From JBOHHR01 sp050740975 (GTDB lineage: Bacteria; Pseudomonadota; Gammaproteobacteria; JBOHHR01): a DNA stretch of 28,529 nt. This document shows positions 22,463 through 28,529 of the stretch, one piece after another. Location of the stretch: contig JBOIEE010000129.1 of assembly GCA_050740975.1 (NCBI GenBank), positions 1 through 28,529 on the forward strand, written 5' to 3'. The notes below the pieces were generated by a model. That model was not told the DNA's origin. It made no database searches and saw only the letters and a program-made list of their open reading frames with translations. Each line of letters opens with the position of its first letter. The stretch's first letter is position 1. A program made the position numbers and the translations under genes.

Positions 22463-22478
22463 CTGTCAGATCTGACAG
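22463..22478 (-). promoter_or_regulatory. lux box upstream of luxI
   Basis: CTGTCAGATCTGACAG is a perfect 16-bp palindrome. It fits the LuxR/LasR-type site pattern (CTG-N-CA-N4-TG-N-CAG). Its centre is 66 bases before the luxI start. With activation at about -42.5, transcription would begin near 22428, and a weak -10-like TTTACT lies at 22439-22434. Confidence 0.85.
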
Positions 22479-22776
22479 GTACGCCGCAACAGGCGCTGGT
22501 TTGGCAAGACAGCAAAGACTGCTCGCACCCTTATGCGAGCACTGGCGAAAGGCGCGTGCCGGCGTGTTTTACCGGCTCTGCGAAAGAAAAAAATTACTGT
22601 AAGAGCTGACGCTGGTTAAGGCAATAACCCTGACAGTTTGGTGCTCTGTGGACTTAGGATTATTCTGGGCGCTGATCAGACGATCAGAGACCCACCATCG
22701 CGTAAGCCCCCGGCCGTCACTGCCTCTGCCGTGCTAACGGCAGAGGCAAACAGGAACTGCTTCAAGCAGAGGGGTG
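22479..22776. other. luxR-luxI intergenic region with hairpins
   Basis: Three inverted repeats occur: GCTCGCA-CCCTTA-TGCGAGC (22521-22540), GCCGG-N9-CCGGC (22558-22576) followed by an A-rich stretch, and the long stem at 22721-22748. No coding sequence was recognised. A lone half lux box (CTGACAG) lies near 22631. The first two hairpins could be part of a leader upstream of luxI, but they lie upstream of the lux box and so would need another promoter. Confidence 0.4.
22721..22748 (-). terminator. Perfect 12-bp hairpin after luxR
   Basis: TGCCTCTGCCGT-GCTA-ACGGCAGAGGCA is an exact 12-bp stem with a four-base loop, 29 bases after the luxR stop. Neither strand has a T run behind it, so it is not a standard intrinsic terminator. 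It may block 3' exonucleases, pause polymerase, or bind a dimeric protein. Confidence 0.45.
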
Positions 22777-23526
22777 TTAAGCGAGCTGAGGCAAAATCAA
22801 ATGCTGGGAGATCGCCCGGGCCACCGCATGGGCACGATTACTAACATTGAGCTTCGCGGTGGCGTTTTGCAGATGGAAATTAACGGTGCGCTCAGCAACG
22901 TCGAGGATCTGCGAGGTTTCCCACGCGGTCTTCCCCTCAGCGGCCCACAGCAAACATTCCTTTTCGCGGCGGGTTAATGTGTCCTTTGTTAACAGTAGCT
23001 GCGACGCGTTCAGTACCCGGTTCGCCGCTTCATGGATAAAACCGCTGCAAAACTGAGCGTAGGGGATGCCTTCCAGTATGCGCGCCTTCGCCTTTCCTGG
23101 CTCCACACTGCTGGCAAAGCTCAACACGGCAACCTCTCCATTCGCCCCATGAACTGGAATGCAGAACCCGCTTTTAAGCCCGAACTCACGAGCCTCAGTC
23201 ATGATCTGGCGAGCTATCTTTCCATTCTCATTAGCAGAAAAATCCACCTCGTCCCAACACAGTGGCAGGATTTGAGTCTGGCAATGCAAAATCGTAGGAT
23301 CAGCCTTCATGTAACCCATGGCCTCGTAGTGGCTAAACCACTCGGGACAGTAGGCGCTTATGATAACGATATGGGACTTAACGAAAGAATTTGGAAATTG
23401 TACGCCATACAGGAATTGTTCAAATCCAAGCTGCTGGCAAAGTTTTACACATATCTTGTGAATGTCGTCAACGGATTTGGCCGTTGCGGCCCCCTCGATG
23501 ATTTCATTCCACTGCGACGATGACAT
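22777..23526 (-). CDS. LuxR-family quorum-sensing regulator
   Basis: A 249-residue regulator. The autoinducer-binding domain (residues 20-165) keeps the ligand contacts W63, Y67, D76, P77 and W91 (WFSHYEAMGYMKADPT and LCWDE), all offset by six from TraR W57, Y61, D70, P71 and W85. The LuxR-type helix-turn-helix fills residues 185-240 (LTRREKECLLWAAEGKT, then VAERTVNFHLQNATAKLNVS). It should bind the luxI product and activate at the lux box. The start has GGAGG and is shared with a tandemly duplicated segment. It is divergent from fadL. The stop is 372 bases before luxI, so the two are probably separate transcripts. Confidence 0.94.
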   Translation of the reverse strand: MSSSQWNEIIEGAATAKSVDDIHKICVKLCQQLGFEQFLYGVQFPNSFVKSHIVIISAYCPEWFSHYEAMGYMKADPTILHCQTQILPLCWDEVDFSANENGKIARQIMTEAREFGLKSGFCIPVHGANGEVAVLSFASSVEPGKAKARILEGIPYAQFCSGFIHEAANRVLNASQLLLTKDTLTRREKECLLWAAEGKTAWETSQILDVAERTVNFHLQNATAKLNVSNRAHAVARAISQHLILPQLA

Positions 23527-23750
23527 GTTACCCTCCGTTACACTATCATCGCCTGCAGCACTTTCCCCCCCCAGGTGCCATGTGCAGGCTACGTTTAAGA
23601 ATATAATCGATTACAGCATAGACTATTTTTCAGCCGTATTGCATGCGTACAAATACGTATGCGAGAGTATTATAGTCGGCTTTGCGGCTTTGCACCATGA
23701 TCCTCGGTTCCCTTAGCGCTTATGGCGCCGGGTTTCAGCTCGGGGAGCAC
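23510..23750. repeat. Tandem duplication, copy 1 (luxR side)
   Basis: This segment carries the start of luxR, the divergent promoter region, and a decayed fadL 5' end (AYGAGFQLGEH). It is repeated at 23748-23957. The 18-base block CAGGTGCCATGTGCAGGC is identical in both copies. A second conserved block begins GACTATTTT-CAGCCGT and includes TGCGTACAAA. Copy 1 has about 35 extra bases, including TATAAT at 23602-23607, and a near-perfect inverted repeat GCATGCGTA-CAAA-TACGTATGC. In this copy the fadL start is frameshifted, while the luxR start is functional. Confidence 0.85.
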
Positions 23751-23957
23751 TGCGACGATGACATGTTACCTCCAATACATTATCATCACCTCCCCTCGCA
23801 GGTGCCATGTGCAGGCATGACTATTTTCCAGCCGTGTTACTTGCGTACAAAAAAGTATACGAGGATGTTCATTGTAGGTTATAGGCGCTTTGTCTTTGTC
23901 ACCCTGACCCTTGGGTTTACCGCTGCCTATGGGGCCGCGTTTCAACTCGGGGAGCAC
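23748..23957. repeat. Tandem duplication, copy 2 (fadL side)
   Basis: This second copy carries the functional fadL start and a dead luxR start. On the minus strand the same ribosome site and ATG (23764) give MSSSQCSPS and then a stop at 23735. The boundary between copies (GGGGAGCAC/CACTGCGACG) has a three-base CAC overlap shared by the fadL and luxR parent sequences, the mark of a microhomology-mediated tandem duplication. Confidence 0.85.
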
Positions 23958-25172
23958 AGCGCTAACGCCATTGGGCGCTCGCTTGCCGGGTACGGGGTGG
24001 TAGGGGACGACGCCTCGGCGGCATTCTTCAACCCCGCCGGCTTGGTGTTGTTGGACCGGCTTACGGTCCAGAACGGTCTCTTCTACGTTACCAGCCGCTT
24101 TGAGTTCGAAAACCAGGGCTCCAGGCAGTTTCTCTCGGGTCTCTCGGCCCCCAGCCGGGGTATCGACGATGACGGCGGAAGAGACGGCCTAGTGCCGAGC
24201 CTATATGCATTGGCCCCGTTGGGAGAACGCGCGCGCGTCGCTCTCGGCATTACCGCCCCTTTCGGCTTGGCCACGGATTACGCTGCCGACTGGGTAGGCC
24301 GTTATCACGCGCTGCGTTCAGAGCTCAAAACCATAGACATCAACCCCTCATTCGCTTACCGGATATCCGGGCAACTCTCCCTGGGTGCAGGGGTGAGCGT
24401 GCAGTATGCGGATGCCACACTCAGCCGGGCGGTGTTTGTGTTCGACCCCGCAAGCGGTAACCCGCTTGCGGATGGCTTCGCGCGCGTGGAGGGGGATGAC
24501 TGGAGCGTGGGTTACGATCTGGGGCTTATGTTCGAATGGGACACGCGCACCCGTTTTGGGGCCGGATACCGCTCTAAGGTGGATCACACCTTACGGGGAA
24601 CACGGAAACTCGAAGGCGTACCGGGGCAACCCAGTGTGGTAGCGGGTGAGGCCGAGCTGAACCTCCCAGACACCCTATACCTCGGTGCTTACCGGCGCTT
24701 GAACGAACACTTGACGCTCACGGGTGGGGCACGCTGGACGCGATGGAGCCGATTCCAAGAGACGCGGATCCGTTTTGCCGACGGCAGTCCTGACGAGGTC
24801 ACGGTGCAGAACTGGGAAGATAGCTGGACCTTTAGTGCGGGTTTGGATTACGTCTGTTACCCACATTGGACTCTACGCGCGGGCTATGGCTACGACCAAA
24901 CGCCGGTCCCTAGTGCGCGCTTTCGGAGTCCGCGTATTCCCGATAATGACAGGCATTGGTTAAGCGTGGGCGCGAGCTATCGTCCCGACGAAACCTGGAA
25001 TTTCAGTTTTGGATATGCACATGTCTTTTTCGATTCAGCACGGATCGAGAACACCGTCGACCTGGTGCCCGCGAATATCGCGCCGAGCGGCACTTTTACC
25101 GACACCTTGATCGGCGAATACCACACGCCGGGGTCCGATTCGATCGGCGCCCAACTTGTTTACGCTTTTTGA
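23865..25172 (+). CDS. FadL/OmpP1-family outer-membrane transporter
   Basis: The protein is 435 residues: a signal peptide (FVFVTLTLGFTAAYGA), then the FadL N-terminus AFQLGEHSANAIGRSLAG and the NPAGL element (DDASAAFFNPAGLVLLDRLT) that forms the plug of the barrel. Repeated amphipathic strands follow, and the protein ends in a phenylalanine (AQLVYAF), as outer-membrane barrels do. FadL porins pass hydrophobic compounds such as long-chain fatty acids, and in Sinorhizobium a FadL helps take up long-chain homoserine lactones. Divergence from luxR makes that role a specific possibility here. The ATG at 23865 is preceded closely by GAGG; an open frame extends upstream to 23682 through the duplication but is not credible. 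Confidence 0.88.
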   Translation: MFIVGYRRFVFVTLTLGFTAAYGAAFQLGEHSANAIGRSLAGYGVVGDDASAAFFNPAGLVLLDRLTVQNGLFYVTSRFEFENQGSRQFLSGLSAPSRGIDDDGGRDGLVPSLYALAPLGERARVALGITAPFGLATDYAADWVGRYHALRSELKTIDINPSFAYRISGQLSLGAGVSVQYADATLSRAVFVFDPASGNPLADGFARVEGDDWSVGYDLGLMFEWDTRTRFGAGYRSKVDHTLRGTRKLEGVPGQPSVVAGEAELNLPDTLYLGAYRRLNEHLTLTGGARWTRWSRFQETRIRFADGSPDEVTVQNWEDSWTFSAGLDYVCYPHWTLRAGYGYDQTPVPSARFRSPRIPDNDRHWLSVGASYRPDETWNFSFGYAHVFFDSARIENTVDLVPANIAPSGTFTDTLIGEYHTPGSDSIGAQLVYAF

Positions 25173-25202
25173 GCCGGCGCACAACCCCTCGCGATATCTT
25201 TC

Positions 25203-26075
25203 TCAGGCCGTTAAATTTTCCCGCAGCGAGAGGAACTCATTCAGCCCTAAGATGGCTTTGATCTCGTCGAAATCCACCATCTGCCCCGCCAGCGACTGGG
25301 TATGGCCGTCGCGCGCGAAGACTTGTGCCATGTCACGCATGGCCTTGGCGGTCAACAGCACAGAATCGATCGGCGCGACTACCATTTTATAGCCTAGTTC
25401 ACCCAATTCCTTGACGCTGAGGATAGGTGTTTTGCCAAAGGCCAGCATATTAACAAACTTGGGATGGGGTACGCGCTCACCAATGTGCACCAATTCCTGC
25501 GTAGACACAGGGGCCTCGATAAACGCGAGATCTGCCCCCGCTTCACAATACCGGTTGACGCGGTTTATGGCCTCATCTAAACCGCGCGTTTCCCTGGCAT
25601 CGGTACGGGCGATCAAAATGAAATCCGGATCATGCCGGGCGCTTAGCGCCGCTTTGATCTTCAACACCATTTCATCGCTCGCGATAACCTGCTTGCCGCT
25701 GAAATGACCACAGCGTTTAGGAAACATTTGATCTTCCAAGATGATCCCGGCTGCCCCTGCGCTTTCGAACTCCACCACACTGCGTACCACGTTGTGCAGG
25801 TCGCCGTGGCCGGTATCGCCATCGGCGATCACGGGGATGGAAACTCGGTGCGCCATGCGCCGCACCGCATCCGCCATTTCGCTCATCCCCAGGAAACTGA
25901 GATCCGGTAGGCCATAGAGACTGGCGCTGGTTCCAAACCCACCGATGAAAACCGATTCAAACCCTGCTCGCTCGACGAGCAGCGCGGTCAACACATCATG
26001 CGCCCCAAGAGAACGGATAATGCCAGGCTGCTGCATCAATGTGCGCATCGTTTTGGCTGTTTGTTGTTCTGTCAT
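25203..26075 (-). CDS. Isocitrate lyase/PEP mutase family enzyme
   Basis: A 290-residue TIM-barrel enzyme. The metal-binding segment IPVIADGDTGHGD lies near residue 83 and EDQMFPKRCGHFSGK near 115, where K-R-C-G-H is the catalytic loop of this superfamily. IARTDARETRGLDEAI follows near 156. Members include 2-methylisocitrate lyase, carboxy-PEP mutase and oxaloacetate decarboxylase. The motif set fits a C-C lyase such as a methylisocitrate lyase-like enzyme, but the substrate cannot be fixed without structure comparison. No prpC or prpD genes are nearby. The ATG at 26075 has AAGGTGG in front; a GTG at 26081 is less likely. It converges with fadL over a 30-base gap. Confidence 0.85.
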   Translation of the reverse strand: MTEQQTAKTMRTLMQQPGIIRSLGAHDVLTALLVERAGFESVFIGGFGTSASLYGLPDLSFLGMSEMADAVRRMAHRVSIPVIADGDTGHGDLHNVVRSVVEFESAGAAGIILEDQMFPKRCGHFSGKQVIASDEMVLKIKAALSARHDPDFILIARTDARETRGLDEAINRVNRYCEAGADLAFIEAPVSTQELVHIGERVPHPKFVNMLAFGKTPILSVKELGELGYKMVVAPIDSVLLTAKAMRDMAQVFARDGHTQSLAGQMVDFDEIKAILGLNEFLSLRENLTA

Positions 26076-26447
26076 GACCACCTTTTCCCTCCTTTTCGTC
26101 TTACGGCGGCAAACCCGGTTAGAAAGTACGTGTTAACCCAATAATAAGGGGACAGGCGCGTTTTAGTATTCCTACCGGAAATTTTTTAACGCCGACCGCT
26201 GCCATGCGGGCAATGCCTCCAGTTGCGTATACCGGTGCGTTATTTCTCGACTCCGGATGCATCTGCTGGCCCTGAAACAGGTTTACGGTTTCAGAGGCTG
26301 ATCCCAGATGATAAGCGAGGGCGACAACGACCATTGGCGACGGCGCGAAATGGTAAAGTTTCACAGCAACACCGTTTCGTCACCATGTGAGTGTGGGGAT
26401 TGTGAGGCCAAACCGATCTCAAGTAAACCGAGTTCGGAATCCATCGT
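26076..26447. other. Intergenic region upstream of lyase gene
   Basis: It should hold the promoter of the minus-strand lyase gene. AATAAGGGGACAGG at about 26142 resembles sequences often seen beside degraded transposase/REP elements, but no terminal repeat pair was found. A minus-strand frame (26364-26119) encodes 81 residues with a hydrophobic start and no known motif. I regard it as doubtful. Confidence 0.3.
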
Positions 26448-26888
26448 ATGGCAAGGGCACAAATAAAAAGGATGCAAGGCGTGCGGGCGATCCCGAGATA
26501 TTGCTGGGCGCTTCCCAACACTTTTTTAGGATTAGGATGTGGTTTGTTGACCGTGCTCACGGGGGGCCGAGCCCGTGTTCGCTGCGGGGTGCTGGAGTTT
26601 TATGGCGGGTTTGCTCGCTTGGCTCTATCGGGACTATTGATCCACGCCAGGGCGATGACCCTGGGCCACGTGATCCTAGGCCAAGATCAGAAATGCCTCG
26701 ATGCCGCCCGGGAACATGAACAAGGCCATGAGATTTGGGGGCCCTTGTTTCTATCGGCCTACCTCATCTCCAGCTTATGGGCTCTAGTGCGCGGGAGGCA
26801 TTTCTACTTCGATAATTGGTTTGAACGCGATGCGGAAAGACGGAGAATGGCCAAACGCGACCGGACGAGTGCGGGTAACCATCCCTGA
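26448..26888 (+). CDS. Conserved hypothetical membrane protein with HEQGH motif
   Basis: A 146-residue protein I recognise only as a conserved uncharacterised type. The first half is hydrophobic (ALPNTFLGLGCGLLTVLTGG). The second carries MTLGHVILGQDQ, then AREHEQGHEIWGPLFLSAYL, then a hydrophobic turn and HFYFDNWFERDAERR. The HEQGH segment resembles, but does not match, the HExxH zinc-protease motif; with the nearby GH and the FDNWFERDA end it could bind metal at a membrane surface. No partner is evident. The desaturase gene follows after about 120 bases with its own promoter. Confidence 0.65.
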   Translation: MARAQIKRMQGVRAIPRYCWALPNTFLGLGCGLLTVLTGGRARVRCGVLEFYGGFARLALSGLLIHARAMTLGHVILGQDQKCLDAAREHEQGHEIWGPLFLSAYLISSLWALVRGRHFYFDNWFERDAERRRMAKRDRTSAGNHP

Positions 26889-26943
26889 GTAGGCAAAAAT
26901 ACGCCGTCGCCGTACGCTCGCTGCTGGGGACGGAACAGGTCCT

Positions 26944-26971
26944 TTGGACGGAACGGAAAACTTGCTATAGT
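26944..26971 (+). promoter_or_regulatory. Predicted promoter of desaturase gene
   Basis: TTGGAC (26944-26949) and TATAGT (26966-26971) are separated by 16 bases, about 40 bases before the start codon. The -10 matches five of six consensus positions; the -35 is weaker. Confidence 0.4.
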
Positions 26972-27011
26972 TGGGCCAAAAAGTGGCTCCTTGGGGTATG
27001 ACTTGAGAGAC

Positions 27012-27860
27012 ATGAACGTGATCCCCACCCCAAACAAACCGCGGGCGCGCGATGAGCGGATCGTGTGGCTGGATACGGTGCTGTTTATCAGCATGCACTT
27101 GCTGGCTGCTTACACGATATTTTTCCATTTTACCTGGAGTGGGGTCTGGCTTGCGATCGGCTCCTATTATTTGCGCATGTTCGCGCTCAGTGCGGGTTTC
27201 CACCGCTACTTTTCGCACCGTTCGTTCAATACCAGCCGCGTGTTCGCGTTTTTGCTGGCATTCTTAGGAGAGTGCTCACTGCAGAAAGGCGTCTTGTGGT
27301 GGGCCAGCCATCACCGCCATCATCACCGTTTCTCCGATCAACCAGAGGACATCCATTCCCCGCTGCATAAGGGCTTTTTTTGGTCTCACATGGGCTGGAT
27401 CCTGTGTGACAAATACAAACCCCTCAACCGGGCCATGATAAAGGACTTTCTGGTCTACCCAGAGCTGGTATGGTTGAACAAGAACACGTGGCTGCCAGCG
27501 AACACTTATATCGCCACCTTGATAGGGCTGTTTGGTTGGCCAGGATTGCTTTGGGGGTTCATCGTATCAACCGTCTTTTTGTGGCACGGTACGTTTACCA
27601 TCAACTCGTTAGTTCATAAATGGGGCCGCCAAGTCTACACGACGTATGATAACTCGAGAAATAACCTCATCGGAGCCATCCTCACCCTGGGTGACGGCTG
27701 GCACAACAATCACCACTACTACCCCATTTCGGTCCGGCATGGGTTCCGCTGGTGGCAGATCGACCCTTCCTTCTATGTGCTCTGGGTGCTGGAACGGCTA
27801 GGCGTGGTATGGGACCTAAAGCGCCCTAGCCCCGCCCGGATCGGGCAGGCCGTCGCCTGA
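27012..27860 (+). CDS. Membrane fatty-acid (acyl-CoA/acyl-lipid) desaturase
   Basis: This 282-residue integral membrane protein has the three histidine boxes of the delta-9 desaturase family: HRYFSH (near residue 65), HRHHH (near 102) and HNNHH (near 235). They bind a di-iron centre that inserts a double bond using O2 and reduced ferredoxin or cytochrome b5-type donors. Four hydrophobic helices surround them. An asparagine-rich segment (YDNSRNNLIGAILTLGDGWH) leads into box 3, as in the family. The ATG at 27012 follows GAGAGAC; a TTG at 26991 is an alternative. The product would be a monounsaturated acyl chain for membrane fluidity or, speculatively, an acyl donor for the homoserine-lactone synthase. 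Its 3' end overlaps phhB by 45 bases. Confidence 0.92.
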   Translation: MNVIPTPNKPRARDERIVWLDTVLFISMHLLAAYTIFFHFTWSGVWLAIGSYYLRMFALSAGFHRYFSHRSFNTSRVFAFLLAFLGECSLQKGVLWWASHHRHHHRFSDQPEDIHSPLHKGFFWSHMGWILCDKYKPLNRAMIKDFLVYPELVWLNKNTWLPANTYIATLIGLFGWPGLLWGFIVSTVFLWHGTFTINSLVHKWGRQVYTTYDNSRNNLIGAILTLGDGWHNNHHYYPISVRHGFRWWQIDPSFYVLWVLERLGVVWDLKRPSPARIGQAVA

Positions 27861-28217
27861 CGCACCGCGCTGGGAAAACAGCCGATCGGTCTTGCTGGCC
27901 ATAATGAAATCATTGACATGCAAGCCGCCGATTTTGCGGGACCACCAAGTCACGGTGACACCGCCGTATTCCGTTAGGAGTGAGGGATGATGGCCCTGCT
28001 CTTCGGCGATGATCCCAACTTCATTGGTAAACGCCAAAGCTTGCGCAAAGCTATCCAAGCGAAAACGGCGGCGCAGACGTTTGCTCCCATCTTGTTCCAA
28101 AATTTCCCACTGCGGTACGTGCACGAGCAATCTGGCCATCTCCGCTTCGGTAACTTGAGGCGCATCCGCTCTGCAGGCGTCGCAACGCATGTTAGCGATA
28201 CTGATTGGAACGGTCAT
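27816..28217 (-). CDS. phhB: Pterin-4a-carbinolamine dehydratase
   Basis: A 133-residue dehydratase. The active-site segment EEQGHHPSLLTEYGGVTVTW (histidine pair near residue 76) and HVNDFIMASKTD are family hallmarks. It dehydrates 4a-hydroxytetrahydropterin formed by aromatic amino-acid hydroxylases, and relatives also serve in molybdopterin-related roles. No phenylalanine hydroxylase is in the window. The N-terminal CDAC pair (MRCDACRAD) is commonly seen in this bacterial subgroup. The start has GGAGG. The last 18 residues (QRGASGDGLPDPGGARAL) lie past the normal end and overlap the desaturase gene tail to tail. Confidence 0.9.
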   Translation of the reverse strand: MTVPISIANMRCDACRADAPQVTEAEMARLLVHVPQWEILEQDGSKRLRRRFRLDSFAQALAFTNEVGIIAEEQGHHPSLLTEYGGVTVTWWSRKIGGLHVNDFIMASKTDRLFSQRGASGDGLPDPGGARAL

Positions 28218-28255
28218 TTCAGCCTCCTATTCTGCGATCGGGTTGGAGAACAATC

Positions 28256-28529
28256 ATGTTAACGTTTCCAAGCGCACATCACCTGCTGGTTGCGGTCATC
28301 GCTATCGTGAATATCGCGGCGAGCCCACTTTCTCTCGGACAAACACCGCCTGGCCAACAGAAGATCCGCATCAGCTTTAACACACCCAAGAGGCCGGACT
28401 CCAACCCCTATTACCTGATGTTGCGCTGGCGTTCGGATGAGGGGAGAAGCGATGATGCCACGGGTTTCGCCATGATCAACGGACCGGGTCACCCGCTCGC
28501 CGACAGCGGGATCTCCAGCGCAAAAAAGA
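28256..28529 (+). CDS. Secreted protein of unknown family, 3' end outside window
   Basis: An ATG at 28256 with GGAG upstream opens a frame that stays open to the window edge (91 residues). It begins with a signal peptide (HHLLVAVIAIVNIAASPLSLG, cleavage near residue 29), followed by KIRISFNTPKRPDSNPYYLM and a polar region. I do not recognise the family. It is divergent from phhB, with their starts 38 bases apart. The edge hides most of the protein. Confidence 0.6.
   Translation, partial: MLTFPSAHHLLVAVIAIVNIAASPLSLGQTPPGQQKIRISFNTPKRPDSNPYYLMLRWRSDEGRSDDATGFAMINGPGHPLADSGISSAKK

Noticed and set aside
22615..22640. Second lux box near a CTGACAG half-site
   Set aside because: Only one half-site is present, with no matching second half at the required distance.
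26135..26160. IS200/REP-type mobile element end (GGGGACAGG)
   Set aside because: Only a short similarity; no transposase and no paired terminal structure were found.
26119..26364. Minus-strand 81-residue frame with a hydrophobic start
   Set aside because: No ribosome site, no family motif, and it lies in an AT-variable intergenic stretch. I could not support it as a gene.

Overview
The window looks like a chromosomal segment of a Gram-negative proteobacterium, most likely gammaproteobacterial. The evidence is a FadL-type outer-membrane porin, an RlpA-type lipoprotein, a LuxI/LuxR quorum-sensing pair, NtrC-type sigma-54 signalling, monothiol glutaredoxin and an AsmA-like giant envelope protein. 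No rRNA, tRNA or CRISPR array was seen. I cannot name the genus from sequence alone.

Layout. (1) 1-1,423, minus strand: a decaying array of HEPN/MNT toxin-antitoxin modules. It has three nucleotidyltransferase genes (one cut by the window edge, one broken by several frameshifts, one intact) and one HEPN gene with a single-base frameshift. (2) 1,570-1,899: CGFS monothiol glutaredoxin. (3) 2,293-8,432, plus strand: a compact operon of DUF547, radical SAM, DUF547 lipoprotein, MauE/DoxX-like membrane protein, and a TVP38/TMEM64 membrane domain fused to a MerA-type flavin disulfide reductase. This looks like an uncharacterised envelope redox or modification system. A cluster of small hairpins with GG-rich loops lies at the end of its third gene. 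(4) 8,494-9,637: a VapBC-type toxin-antitoxin pair followed by gene debris: a 101-base second copy of part of the disulfide reductase and an antisense aquaporin-like start. (5) 9,638-13,879: a 1,413-residue AsmA/TamB-like protein. (6) 13,905-14,760: more debris, a chimera of two broken genes (lipid acyltransferase and DCC-family protein). (7) 14,890-18,234: RlpA-like lipoprotein, cupredoxin, a tiny coupled ORF, FkbM methyltransferase and two orphan membrane proteins.

(8) 18,244-23,526, minus strand, is a quorum-sensing/two-component locus. luxR is followed by luxI, with a perfect 16-bp lux-box palindrome about 60 bases before luxI. luxI is translationally coupled to a degenerate receiver protein, then a PAS histidine kinase and an NtrC-type response regulator with an intact GAFTGA loop. 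The segment ends in a strong terminator preceded by further hairpins that could form a small RNA. Divergent from luxR is a FadL porin. The luxR-fadL intergenic region, including both gene starts, has been tandemly duplicated and has since diverged, so each gene keeps its own promoter copy. FadL proteins can import long-chain acyl-homoserine lactones in some bacteria, so synthesis, uptake, sensing and a phosphorelay may all be encoded here.

(9) 25,203-28,529: an isocitrate lyase/PEP mutase family enzyme, a conserved membrane protein, an acyl-lipid desaturase, a pterin carbinolamine dehydratase overlapping it tail to tail, and the start of a secreted protein cut by the window edge.
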